Source: CAWGET01 sp963821715 (GTDB taxonomy: Bacteria; Bacteroidota; Ignavibacteria; Ignavibacteriales; Melioribacteraceae). From it: a stretch of DNA of 64,000 bases. The notes beneath the pieces were generated by a model that saw only the letters and a program-made list of their open reading frames with translations, searched no databases and was not told the DNA's origin. The stretch is from assembly GCA_963821715.1 (NCBI GenBank), contig CAWGET010000006.1, forward strand, positions 372,001-436,000. Reading direction: 5' to 3'. This document shows, one piece after another, positions 19,299 to 28,052 of the stretch. Numbering within the stretch: position 1 is the stretch's first letter; each line of letters opens with the position of its first letter. The position numbers were made by a program, and so were the translations under genes.

Positions 19299-21800
19299 CT
19301 ATTTAATCAGCATCATTTTTTTTGCGCTGATAAACGAGCCGGTGTTCAACTGATAAACATAAACGCCCGACGCAAGTTTTGATGCGTCAAAGTTTATTGT
19401 GTATGCTCCGATTCCCTGCTCTTTATTTACTAATGTAGCTACTTCCTGTCCCAGCATATTAAATACTTTAAGACTTACTTTTGTTTGTTCTTTCAATGTG
19501 TATTTAATTGTAGTGCTAGGATTGAATGGGTTCGGATAGTTCTGCGATAATGTATATTCCGTTGGAGTTGTTTCATTGTCTTCAACATCTACCATCGCAT
19601 CGCCAATCCAGGTATATAGCCATCTTGAAACATCCTGATATGACAGGTCTTCGTTTAGAGGAGAATAAGTAAGAATTCCTTCTCTTTCACCGGTAGCGTC
19701 GGCATCGTTTACAGAAAAATCGATCGGGATTCTCATTCCCACAATAGGATTGAATATTTGGTCCGCCGGCTCAGCCGAATTAGCAAGATCGGCTAAAGGA
19801 ATTCTGGCTTCAACTGTGTATCCGCTTGGGAATTTATCGAACCAGATATAATCTTCGGAATCAAGAGTTAGAAGAACGTCGTCGCCGGTATTTGCGGCAA
19901 TAACTTTGTTAGGAAGAAATCTAATTTGATAATCGGGTTCTTCGCCTCTCTTAATGCTTGTGTGTGAAGCTCCATGCCAGTCGTACAATCCTAAGAATAA
20001 ATCGGCTCCATCCACAAGATAAGTAGCTATTGTAGTATCTCTAACAATTATATCGTCCTGAACGTCAAAAGCGACGTAAAGGTATTCATTGTCCATTGCA
20101 ACAAAAGCGTTAAGTGAAAGATCGTCGTCTCCGTCAATATTCTGACCTGTTACAATCGAACCGCTTCCGTCGCTCGGGAACATTCTGAAAGGCATTATTC
20201 CTGCCCACTCGGTTAAGGTTCCGTCAGCAGTAAATCCAACAGGGGCTTCAGGACTAATAACCGGAACACCTTTTGCTGTGTTTGTTATCGATGCGTCTCC
20301 GCCTGCAATTTCACTAGAATTCCCAGCGGCATCTCGCGCAACTACGGCATAATAATATGTTAAATCCTGATCGGTTAAAGGAGCTCGCAATGTATGTTCG
20401 GCAACCTGCATACCTTCTTCAACGCCCATTTTTACAACTTCAACATAAGGCGCCGATAGATCGGTGATGGGATTCAAACTGTAATAAACGTCATAAACTT
20501 CATTTGTCTCGCCGGGAACGTCGCCCCAAGTTACAAGATTAACAAAATCTCCGGGAGCCGCTGCTACTAATCCTGGAGGATCGGGAGGCTTAACGTCAAA
20601 AGTGGGGTTTCCTGTCCATACATCGTCAAGGTAAACTACTTTGCCGCTTCCGTTTCCTTCGGTCAACATTTGGAATACTCTAACTTCTTCATAATTAAAG
20701 TCAGCGGTTCCATCATAATAAGTAACGAGATCGACTAATGCAAAATCGTATTGATGCCATTCGCCGTCTGTAACAGGATCGAAATTTGTTCCGATTTTTG
20801 CCGTACCATCTTCCCATTGTAATCTAAGATTTCCAACTCCTTCTTCAGCTTTCATTTTAAAGTGAAGAGTATCTGTATTCCAATGATAGGAAAGATCGAC
20901 TCCGTTTGTGTCCATATTAAAACCAACTCCGGTCCAAGCATCGGATTGAGTCCATTTAATAGCGTTTGGCGAGTTTTCATTATTTCCTGCGCCTTCAACT
21001 AATTCTGCTCCACCGCCCCAAACAAACATTTCCATTGTGGAAGGTACAGCTGCTCCGTTAAAAAATACCTGAGGACGTTCGGCAATTCCTTTGAGCGCAA
21101 GTTTATCCAATAAAATAGTACCCAAAACAGAGTCGCCTTCACCGCCGCCGTTTATCGAAAATTCAAAAGAATATCCCTTGATCTTATTCAGATCTAAAGT
21201 TTGATTTCCGGTAATACCTGACCATCCAGTAAGATTGAATCCATTACCATCCCAATCGTAATTATTTACTAAAGGAATTTTTATCTCTTTCCAGCCGGGT
21301 TCGTCATCAAGTACATATTGGAAGGAATAATAATATTCAACATCAGTAACATCATAAGTTTTGTTGCCGGTAGCCGCATCGCTCACATCGTGAAGATTTA
21401 CTCTAAGGTGAACTCTTCCCGCTTCGCTTTGAGGAACTGCATTATTATACCAAAGCGAAAGTGTATCGTATAAAGACCAATCGTAAACTCCGTTTGAATC
21501 AGGATTCCAGTGTTCAAGTTTTACGTATCCGCCGTAACTATCGCTATTCTGTACGCTATAGTCTAACATCATGGAAGCTTCGCCTTCCACTTTGTTATCT
21601 GTAGGATAAGAAATATTTAACCATGCTTCCGCGGAATCCGCTTCGGCACTGGTTTGATAATGTTGACCGCCGTGTTCCGGGAAATACTGCCAATAGTTTG
21701 TATCCGGTGAAGCGGCGTCAAAACTATTAAGTATCTGCTCCTGCGCCATAAAACTTCCGGCGAAAAAGAACAGAACTAAGAGTGTTAATGCTTTTTTCAT
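19299..21800 (-). CDS. Secreted multi-domain glycan-binding protein with CBM9-like and T9SS domains
   Basis: This 833-residue protein has no catalytic domain and is probably a surface glycan-binding protein. After the signal peptide (1-19) come two jelly-roll CBM-like domains (about 22-240 and 255-405, the latter with WTQSDAWTGVGFNMD and VVYLDDVWTG), an FN3 domain (about 410-515), a CBM9-like domain (FTADGTLTEWAGIMPFRM, YLYVAFDVQDD, DGADLFLGLYDW, about 525-735) and a T9SS type A domain (YTLSQNYPNPFNP to SAKKMMLIK). AGAGG precedes the start by a normal distance. It is 28 bases after the first SSS gene and is followed by an intrinsic terminator. It most likely does the capturing job of the missing SusD; its ligand is inferred. 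Confidence 0.82.
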   Translation of the reverse strand: MKKALTLLVLFFFAGSFMAQEQILNSFDAASPDTNYWQYFPEHGGQHYQTSAEADSAEAWLNISYPTDNKVEGEASMMLDYSVQNSDSYGGYVKLEHWNPDSNGVYDWSLYDTLSLWYNNAVPQSEAGRVHLRVNLHDVSDAATGNKTYDVTDVEYYYSFQYVLDDEPGWKEIKIPLVNNYDWDGNGFNLTGWSGITGNQTLDLNKIKGYSFEFSINGGGEGDSVLGTILLDKLALKGIAERPQVFFNGAAVPSTMEMFVWGGGAELVEGAGNNENSPNAIKWTQSDAWTGVGFNMDTNGVDLSYHWNTDTLHFKMKAEEGVGNLRLQWEDGTAKIGTNFDPVTDGEWHQYDFALVDLVTYYDGTADFNYEEVRVFQMLTEGNGSGKVVYLDDVWTGNPTFDVKPPDPPGLVAAAPGDFVNLVTWGDVPGETNEVYDVYYSLNPITDLSAPYVEVVKMGVEEGMQVAEHTLRAPLTDQDLTYYYAVVARDAAGNSSEIAGGDASITNTAKGVPVISPEAPVGFTADGTLTEWAGIMPFRMFPSDGSGSIVTGQNIDGDDDLSLNAFVAMDNEYLYVAFDVQDDIIVRDTTIATYLVDGADLFLGLYDWHGASHTSIKRGEEPDYQIRFLPNKVIAANTGDDVLLTLDSEDYIWFDKFPSGYTVEARIPLADLANSAEPADQIFNPIVGMRIPIDFSVNDADATGEREGILTYSPLNEDLSYQDVSRWLYTWIGDAMVDVEDNETTPTEYTLSQNYPNPFNPSTTIKYTLKEQTKVSLKVFNMLGQEVATLVNKEQGIGAYTINFDASKLASGVYVYQLNTGSFISAKKMMLIK

Positions 21801-21828
21801 AGATTACCTCTGGTTTATTAATACGTTG

Positions 21829-23418
21829 TTAATTAGACGAAACATCCATCTTTTTATTTACTTTCCGTTTTTTCAATTGCATTCTTTTAAGAACAAATTT
21901 AGAGCTTGCCGATTTGAGCTTAAAACTCGGCTGTATCCCGGTTACTGCTAATGCTTTCCTGTCCGAGATACTTACGGTCACCAAAATAAAGGTCGAAACC
22001 AAAAACAACAGAACCGCAAAATGCAGAAAATTTATATTCACAAAATAATTTAAACCGAAAATATTGCTTGAATTTGAAGGATCTAATAATGTTGATATAA
22101 CTCTAATCAATCCTAAGAAGCCTCCAATTGCAAGTGCATAAAAAGCCCCTTTGCTTGTGGCGCCTTTCCAAAAAATCCCGATTAAAAACACACTGGCTAT
22201 CGGCGGACTTATGTAAGCCTGAAGATTTTGCAGATAAATGTAAATGTTGGTATTTATAACCCGGAGTAGCGGAACGATCATTATGGTAAGAAAAACAATA
22301 AGAACGGTAGCGAGTCTTCCTACCAAAACCAATTCCTGGTCGGTAATATTTTTTTTGTACGGTTTAACAAGATCAATTGAAATAAGAGTTGCCGAACTGT
22401 TAAAAGCGCTGGCGAGCGACGACATTATAGCGGCAAACAATCCCGAAATAACAATTCCCTTAATTCCAACCGGTAATAGCGTGCCGGATAATAGAAGTGT
22501 ATACGCTTCATCCCCTTTAACTTCGGGATACAAAATAGCGGCTATCAATCCGGGAATAATTAAAAGGAAAATCGGGAAGAATTTTAATCCCGCTGCCAAA
22601 GCCGTTCCTTTACGTGCTGCGCTAATTCCTTTGGCGCTTAAAATTCTCTGCACAATATATTGATCGGTACACCAATACCAGATACCCAGAATCGGCGCGC
22701 CGAATAAAATTCCCGTCCAGGGAAAATCTGGATCGGAAAACGGTTTGAACATTTTGAAGTAGTCCAGCGGAAGTTTGGCAGTTAAAGCTGAAAGCCCGCC
22801 AATTTCTTTTATTCCGAATAATGTAAGAAAAAGAGCACCGAATATTAGAACGACTGTTTGAAAAATTTGGGTGTTTATAACACTCGATAATCCGCCGATA
22901 ACTGTATAAAGTCCGGTTAATAAAACAATCAGCACAACAGCGGTAAACATATCCCAACCGAGAACTTCGCTTAAAAGAAAACCGCCGGCAAGAATGGTTA
23001 CGGCAATTTTAGTAAAAAGATAAGATACGATTGATACTGAGGTGAGATAAATTCTGCTTTTATTTCCAAATCTTTTCCCAAGAAACTCGGGCATTGTATA
23101 CACATTTGATCTAATAAATATGGGTGCGAACACCCAACCAAGCAGAAAAAGGATAAAGATTGCGAGCCACTCAAATTGTCCCACGATAAATCCGTTGGAA
23201 GAACCGGCACCCGCTAAACCCACTAAATGCTCACTTGAAATATTCGTTGCAAATAAGGACATTCCGATAGCAATCCAGCCGACATTTTTACCTGCGAGGA
23301 AATATTGTTCCGCACCTTTGCCTCGTGTTTTCGCGGCAGTATACAATCCAATCAGCAGCGCTATCGAAAAATAGAGCAGAACAACTAAATTATCCCATAT
23401 ACTTAAATTACTTATCAA
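21829..23418 (-). CDS. SSS-family sodium/sugar symporter (first gene of the main operon)
   Basis: This 529-residue inner-membrane protein is of the solute:sodium symporter family. YFLAGKNVGWIAIGMS, NISSEHLVGLAGAGSS, WYWCTDQYIVQRILSAKG and SSLASAFNSSATLISID are SGLT-type motifs, and about 13-14 hydrophobic helices are visible. It should import glucose or cellobiose-like products with Na+. The start appears to be TTG at 23418, because no ATG or GTG precedes the conserved LSIWDNLVVLLYFSIAL segment; AGGA lies unusually close to it. A -24 sigma-54-like element and two palindromic sites lie in the 217-base spacer upstream, marking this as the head of the operon. Confidence 0.88.
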   Translation of the reverse strand: MISNLSIWDNLVVLLYFSIALLIGLYTAAKTRGKGAEQYFLAGKNVGWIAIGMSLFATNISSEHLVGLAGAGSSNGFIVGQFEWLAIFILFLLGWVFAPIFIRSNVYTMPEFLGKRFGNKSRIYLTSVSIVSYLFTKIAVTILAGGFLLSEVLGWDMFTAVVLIVLLTGLYTVIGGLSSVINTQIFQTVVLIFGALFLTLFGIKEIGGLSALTAKLPLDYFKMFKPFSDPDFPWTGILFGAPILGIWYWCTDQYIVQRILSAKGISAARKGTALAAGLKFFPIFLLIIPGLIAAILYPEVKGDEAYTLLLSGTLLPVGIKGIVISGLFAAIMSSLASAFNSSATLISIDLVKPYKKNITDQELVLVGRLATVLIVFLTIMIVPLLRVINTNIYIYLQNLQAYISPPIASVFLIGIFWKGATSKGAFYALAIGGFLGLIRVISTLLDPSNSSNIFGLNYFVNINFLHFAVLLFLVSTFILVTVSISDRKALAVTGIQPSFKLKSASSKFVLKRMQLKKRKVNKKMDVSSN

Positions 23419-23449
23419 TTTCCTTTTTTCTATATTTTTATTCTATAGT

Positions 23450-23465
23450 CCATATATTGTGCCAG
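23450..23465 (-). promoter_or_regulatory. Possible sigma-54 (-24/-12) promoter for the symporter-led operon
   Basis: On the minus strand CTGGCAC (23465-23459) matches the -24 element exactly, but ten bases after the GG comes GG instead of the expected GC at -12. The start codon is about 30 bases downstream. Alone it is weak; it gains weight from the paired upstream sites and from the sigma-54-type regulator encoded nearby. Confidence 0.38.
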
Positions 23466-23534
23466 AAATCAAATTGATGAAATGATTAAATAATTGTTAA
23501 ATATTTGATTTGATAAAGTTATAAGAAGACGGGA

Positions 23535-23572
23535 TTATCATTTTAATAATACAAATATTATTATTTTGATAA
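23535..23572. promoter_or_regulatory. Pair of 15-bp palindromic sites, probable upstream activator sequence
   Basis: TTATCATTTTAATAA (23535-23549) and TTATTATTTTGATAA (23558-23572) both fit TTATYA-TTT-TRATAA, with centres 23 bases apart. They lie about 105-130 bases upstream of the expected transcription start of the symporter operon. The same motif is found upstream of the GH5-CBM6 gene. Confidence 0.5.
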
Positions 23573-23635
23573 GATTTAGAATCGATTCCGCTCTAGAGGT
23601 GTGAGGTGTGATGAGTGACCGCTAATTACAAGCGA

Positions 23636-25504
23636 TTATTTTCCCTTCCTCGCTTTGTCTTTTTCCGCTCTTTTTAGCGCGTTCAATATTTTTTGCGCGT
23701 TCGGATACCTTGGATTCAACTCGAGAGTTCTTTTTATAAATTCCAGCGCCTTATCAATTTTGCCCGCGAAGAAATAAGCGTTGGAAAGATTGAAGAATAT
23801 GTCCGGATTGTTCGGATTGTATTTTACAGCTTCTTCAAGAAAGAATATTGCGGCAGAAAAATTTTTTCTTTTTAAATTCAACAATCCGAGCTGAGTTTCG
23901 GAATATTCGCCGGGCAATCTTTTATGCAATTTTCCAATAATCCTCTCTCCTAAATCCGGTCTACCGCTTGTCAATAATTTTTCTGCTGCAGCAATATAAG
24001 GCGATTGATAAAACGGTTTGTTCTCAATCAGGACGTTCATTTCTTTATAATAATTTTTGGTTTCCCCTTTTTTCCAATAATAATCAGCCAATTTCTGATG
24101 CGCATTTCCCCAGCTGATCTTATTGTGAATTATATCCATGGCGAGTGAATCGGTTTTGTCTTCTAAACTAATACGCCTTAAAACATTAACGGGATTATTG
24201 TTTTTGAAAGGATAAGTATTCAGCAGCAGCTCGATAGTGAACTTAGAGTAAGCGGAATCCAAAGCTGTGAAAGGGAAATCATCTTTTAGGATTTTATCGA
24301 TCTGATGAATGTTAAATTTATTTTCCTTTTTCGATAAAATTCCATTCATCATTTCCGTCAAAAACGCATTGGCAATTATTTCATAGCCTTCGATGTTAGG
24401 ATGTAAATGATCTGTAAACAATGATGACGCGGGCGTAAATTTTTCACTGTTTTCGAAATTAGAATTTATATCGATAACTGAATAATTATATTTTTTACCG
24501 AGAGAATCTATAACTAAATTTATCTCTTCCGGCGCTCTGAAACGAAGCGCGTCTTTTTCCTTAGCTTCCTCAAACAATTTTTTTGCGATGACAAAATTTT
24601 CTTCCTCAAACTCTTTTTCCGCCTGATTGAAAATCTTAACAGCTTCACTTTCCGGATTAAGAATTGATTCAAGAGGTTTCTGCCTTAGGTTGGAAACTAA
24701 TTTTCCTAAAATCACGCTTACGTTTTTTTCTTTGCTTTCTTCCAGAATGTTATCAAGATTTTCTTCAAACTGGTGAATCCCTTTTTTATATTGTTCGGAA
24801 TCCGGTTCGATCAACTGTTCGCCTGCCATCGCCGCCATTAAAGTTTTTGACTCTTCTGCCTCTTCTTCCAAGCTGAAGACTGAGTAAACTGATGCAATAA
24901 AATCTTCTAACAATTGATAAGTTTTAAGGTTTTTCAATTGAAGATTTAACCTGGTTAACCAAAGCGGTGAATTGTTGGATGCGGCTCCGAGCGCGCCGTA
25001 ATATTCGTTATGTCCGGCGTAAAAAAGAATAAGATCGGGATTTTGCTCTAAAACGTCTTCATAAATATCCTGTATAAATATGGAATTAACTGCAGAAACG
25101 CCCATGTTTATTACTTCAAATTGAATTTGCGGATACAAAAGCTCCAATTTTCTTCTCATGAATTGCGGGAAAGAAGCGTTGGACGGAAACGGGAATCCCG
25201 CCGTGCTGCTTCCGCCAAGAACAAAAATTCTGAATCCGTTTTTAGGTTTATCCTTAAGAAAGGCGTCCGGAATTACAGAAGGAATTTTTACATCGTCGCT
25301 AAAATATTTTTGCGGAAGTTTCGGGTTGGGAAATAAATAATCCTCAAATTGATCGGAGATTTTTACAAAAGTAGAATAATCTTTTCCGTAATCGAAAACC
25401 CGCAAACCCGATTCAAGTAAAATCAAAAATAGAATCGGTATTAGAATTGCGATTATGTAAAACCAGAAAGGAGTTTTTTTCCGGTGGATTTTATTTTTAT
25501 TCAT
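23636..25504 (-). CDS. Membrane-anchored SGNH/GDSL hydrolase-like protein with TPR domain
   Basis: This 622-residue protein starts with a Lys-rich head and one transmembrane helix (about 14-32). The SGNH domain has block I as VLGGSSTAGFP (Ser99), GHNEYYG carrying the Asn block, and TDHLHPN with Asp365 and His368, so the catalytic set is present. Such domains act on O-acyl groups of carbohydrates or lipids. The C-terminal part (about 465-615) is a TPR-type helical repeat (YNPNNPDIFFNLSNAYFFAG). It lies between the GH5-CBM6 gene and the symporter operon, with spacers of 285 and 217 bases, so it is probably its own unit. De-acylation of glucan is possible but not shown. Confidence 0.75.
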   Translation of the reverse strand: MNKNKIHRKKTPFWFYIIAILIPILFLILLESGLRVFDYGKDYSTFVKISDQFEDYLFPNPKLPQKYFSDDVKIPSVIPDAFLKDKPKNGFRIFVLGGSSTAGFPFPSNASFPQFMRRKLELLYPQIQFEVINMGVSAVNSIFIQDIYEDVLEQNPDLILFYAGHNEYYGALGAASNNSPLWLTRLNLQLKNLKTYQLLEDFIASVYSVFSLEEEAEESKTLMAAMAGEQLIEPDSEQYKKGIHQFEENLDNILEESKEKNVSVILGKLVSNLRQKPLESILNPESEAVKIFNQAEKEFEEENFVIAKKLFEEAKEKDALRFRAPEEINLVIDSLGKKYNYSVIDINSNFENSEKFTPASSLFTDHLHPNIEGYEIIANAFLTEMMNGILSKKENKFNIHQIDKILKDDFPFTALDSAYSKFTIELLLNTYPFKNNNPVNVLRRISLEDKTDSLAMDIIHNKISWGNAHQKLADYYWKKGETKNYYKEMNVLIENKPFYQSPYIAAAEKLLTSGRPDLGERIIGKLHKRLPGEYSETQLGLLNLKRKNFSAAIFFLEEAVKYNPNNPDIFFNLSNAYFFAGKIDKALEFIKRTLELNPRYPNAQKILNALKRAEKDKARKGK

Positions 25505-25580
25505 AGATTCTAATTCTGCATTTGGGAAAACTATAGAACGCGGAAAAAACTGATCCCTATATTCGCTTATTAACTTAATA

Positions 25581-25640
25581 AAAACTTAGCCACAAGTTCA
25601 TGGCGAAGGCGCCAGGGTCACTAAGAAAAAAATCTTTTCC
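25581..25640. repeat. 60-bp intergenic repeat, copy 1
   Basis: The stretch starting AAAACTTAGCCACAAGTTCA and containing GGCGAAGGCGCCAGGGTCAC aligns over its whole length, with few differences, to 27931-27990. The two copies lie in the spacers on either side of the GH5-CBM6 gene and read in the same direction. Confidence 0.7.
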
Positions 25641-25684
25641 CTCGTGTTCTCTGTATGTTCTAATTCGGGGACACACCCCTTTAT

Positions 25685-25700
25685 CCCCTCTCTAGAGGGG
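25685..25700. repeat. CCCCTC-TCTA-GAGGGG palindrome
   Basis: A perfect 6-bp stem with a four-base loop, preceded by GGGGACACACCCC at 25667-25679, itself a small inverted repeat. A weaker relative is at 484-496. Elements of this form are frequent in intergenic DNA of Bacteroidota-like genomes. Confidence 0.5.
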
Positions 25701-25789
25701 ACATTTGATCTTCTTGTTTTTGTCTAGCATCTCATCTTGTCGCCGCGGAGTCAGAGACGAAGCCGGATATTTCCTGTTTGTTATTTGAC

Positions 25790-27775
25790 TCATTTCAAAT
25801 AAATCATCTTATTGGTAAAAGAATGATGGGCGATGTTCGTCCGGTAAAAGTATACGCCGGAAGGAACTTCCCTTTCGAATTCATTCTTGCCGTTCCAAAA
25901 ATAATTTTTTGTGTTCTCAACTTCATCATTTTTTGCTAATGTTTTTACCAATTCGCCGGTGAAATTGTAAATTTTTATTGTAACATTTGCTACTTTTGGC
26001 GTATCGACTTTTATGATCGTCCCCGAATTAAAAGGGTTCGGGTAGTTCTGTTTAACACCATAACTTTTCGGTGCGGTTTCGTCATCTTTTACATCAACAG
26101 GCTTTCGGATAAATTTCATATAATTTAAATTGAATCCGCCGAAGATATATCTAAGCTGTAATTCCTGCTTACCTGCCGGCAGCGTCACATTTTCGATAAC
26201 AAGATTTTCCCAATTCTGCCATCCGCCTGTTGATGGAATATCAATAAATCCGGTTAAGTTATACTGATTCAAAAGGGTAAAGATAATTTTTCCATTGGAA
26301 TTATCTGCCGTGTATCTTAATACAATATCGTATGTTCCCTCTTCTTCAATGTTTACTGTAAATTTAAGCCATTCATTGTCTGTCCATCCTACATTAAAGC
26401 CGTTGGTTAATGTATCTTCGCAGAATTCAATATCAACGCCGTCATTACGATATCTATAACCAAGGTTCCATTGTGATCCGTCGATGTTTTGAAAATCTTT
26501 GTCAAAATAAGCGCCACCGTTTTTTCCGTAATCATAATCGGTAAAAAATATTGTACCCGGAATATTGTGATCCTTATACGGAATTGAACCTTCTCTTTCC
26601 GGCTGATGTAATATCGCGTCGATAACATCGTAATGAATTTTGCAATTTTCAAATTTTAGTTCTTCCGCCTGCTGCATTAAAGCGGCATACGCAAATGTTT
26701 CAGATGGTTTCGATGCTTCTCCGTTCCAATATTTTAAAAGCTGATCATATGCCGGCGTTTTCTCCGTAGAAAAAAATCCGGTTGTCGATTCAATCTTCTT
26801 TAAGGTCCACCAAGCCCAGCCAATATTGTTCTCCTTCATCAATTCTGCGCATTCGGCAAACCAATGATTGGAATTTTCACCGGTTTCTCCGAGCCAAAGC
26901 GGAACGTTATGGTTTTCTCGCAGACTCAAATATCCCTGTATTGATCCTTGAGTATTCTCATTCCAATATTTGTGGAAACTGTAAGCCATATTGTCATCCC
27001 AAGGAGGAGTAAGTCCCGCAAAATTCGTGGCAAACCAATTTCCTTCGATGAATAAAATGTGATTTGTATCGACTTCCCTGATCGCGTTTGTAATCCGAAT
27101 ATAAATATCGCGTAAAGCAGCGTTGGTCGGGCCCAACTCCCATTTAGGTTCATTAATCAGATCGTAACCCCCGATCCATTCTTCGTCAGCGTACCGTTCC
27201 GCCAAAACTCTCCAAAGAGCTACTGTTCTCGCCTTATTTTCTTCGCTCTCCCATAAAGAAGGCTCTGCGCTGTTGTAGTCGCTTATCGGTTCGTCGCTCT
27301 GTCCGCCGGGCGCTGCGTGAAGATCCAAAATTAAATACAACTTGTTATTTTTGCACCATTGCAGCAGCGAATCAATTTGCGCAAATCCCTCTTCGGTATA
27401 AACATATGGTTGATCTTTCGGCGTCAGTTTATTGTAATGGAGAGCGACTCGGATTGAGTTGAATCCCCACTCGGCTACTTTATTGATCTCTTTTTCGGTT
27501 ACTAAAACGTTCTGGTATTTATTATAAAATTCTTCGGTTTTTTCCTCGCCTATAAGTCCTTTAATTTTACTTCTTATTTCGTGTTCTGCATTAGCAAATC
27601 CGGAAGTCTGAAGCATGTAACCTTCCTGAAGAACCCAGCCGCCTATCCCGATTCCTTTTAAGAAATATTCATTCCCTGATCCGTCTACAATTACTTTTCC
27701 ATCCGCTTTCAAAAATCCTTCGGCAAAAATTGACAGTGAAGTGAAGAGCAGGATCAACAGTATTTTAAATTTCAT
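25790..27775 (-). CDS. Secreted GH5 beta-glucanase with CBM6 and T9SS sorting domain
   Basis: This 661-residue retaining hydrolase has a signal peptide (1-18), FLKGIGIGGWVLQEGYM typical of exo-beta-1,3-glucanase-like GH5 proteins, the acid/base Glu209 in DLINEPKW and the nucleophile Glu297 in LWLGETGE. A CBM6-like domain follows at about 415-555 (GGAYFDKDF, GFNVGWTDNEWLKF, TGGWQNWE), then a T9SS domain (KQNYPNPFNS to TNKMIYLK). It is predicted to act on beta-glucan at the cell surface. It is a single-gene unit with GGAAG at a good distance from the ATG, a GG-N10-GC promoter about 35-45 bases upstream and two palindromic sites beyond, and it sits beside the sensory operon, so it is the best candidate for direct control by the regulator at 28053. 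Confidence 0.9.
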   Translation of the reverse strand: MKFKILLILLFTSLSIFAEGFLKADGKVIVDGSGNEYFLKGIGIGGWVLQEGYMLQTSGFANAEHEIRSKIKGLIGEEKTEEFYNKYQNVLVTEKEINKVAEWGFNSIRVALHYNKLTPKDQPYVYTEEGFAQIDSLLQWCKNNKLYLILDLHAAPGGQSDEPISDYNSAEPSLWESEENKARTVALWRVLAERYADEEWIGGYDLINEPKWELGPTNAALRDIYIRITNAIREVDTNHILFIEGNWFATNFAGLTPPWDDNMAYSFHKYWNENTQGSIQGYLSLRENHNVPLWLGETGENSNHWFAECAELMKENNIGWAWWTLKKIESTTGFFSTEKTPAYDQLLKYWNGEASKPSETFAYAALMQQAEELKFENCKIHYDVIDAILHQPEREGSIPYKDHNIPGTIFFTDYDYGKNGGAYFDKDFQNIDGSQWNLGYRYRNDGVDIEFCEDTLTNGFNVGWTDNEWLKFTVNIEEEGTYDIVLRYTADNSNGKIIFTLLNQYNLTGFIDIPSTGGWQNWENLVIENVTLPAGKQELQLRYIFGGFNLNYMKFIRKPVDVKDDETAPKSYGVKQNYPNPFNSGTIIKVDTPKVANVTIKIYNFTGELVKTLAKNDEVENTKNYFWNGKNEFEREVPSGVYFYRTNIAHHSFTNKMIYLK

Positions 27776-27806
27776 TATTTGCTTCCATTTATTGAAAAAG
27801 TTTATA

Positions 27807-27825
27807 GTGCAATAATTATACCAAG
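27807..27825 (-). promoter_or_regulatory. Sigma-54-type (-24/-12) promoter of the GH5-CBM6 gene
   Basis: On the minus strand TTGGTATAATTATTGCA has GG (27822-27821), exactly ten bases, then GC (27810-27809) inside TTGCA. This meets the GG-N10-GC rule and the -12 consensus. The predicted start of transcription is near 27797, leaving a leader of about 20 bases containing GGAAG before the ATG. Confidence 0.6.
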
Positions 27826-27856
27826 CGGTATTATTTTTTCCAAGTTAGTTTATGGG

Positions 27857-27898
27857 TAATTATTTTGATGAATTTTGGAGGAATTATTATTTTAATAA
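27857..27898. promoter_or_regulatory. Second pair of palindromic sites upstream of the GH5-CBM6 gene
   Basis: TTATTATTTTAATAA (27884-27898) fits TTATYA-TTT-TRATAA exactly and TAATTATTTTGATGA (27857-27871) matches at 13 of 15 positions. Centres are 27 bases apart and lie about 65-95 bases upstream of the predicted transcription start, a normal place for an NtrC-type activator. Confidence 0.5.
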
Positions 27899-27930
27899 CG
27901 TCTTTTTATTCTATATACAAGGAAATTGAA

Positions 27931-27990
27931 AAAACTTAACCACTAAGTTCACGGAGAAGGCGCCAAGTTCACTAATAAAAAATCATTTCC
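27931..27990. repeat. 60-bp intergenic repeat, copy 2
   Basis: Begins AAAACTTAACCACTAAGTTC and contains GGAGAAGGCGCCAAGTTCAC; same orientation and nearly the same length as 25581-25640. It separates the GH5-CBM6 control region from the end of the response regulator gene. A TCTCGCCTCTCG tract at 28019-28031 follows. Confidence 0.7.
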
Positions 27991-28052
27991 CCCTTCTTCT
28001 TCTCGAGTTGGAGTTTCTTTTCTCGCCTCTCGTTTCTAGCGTATCGCGATTT

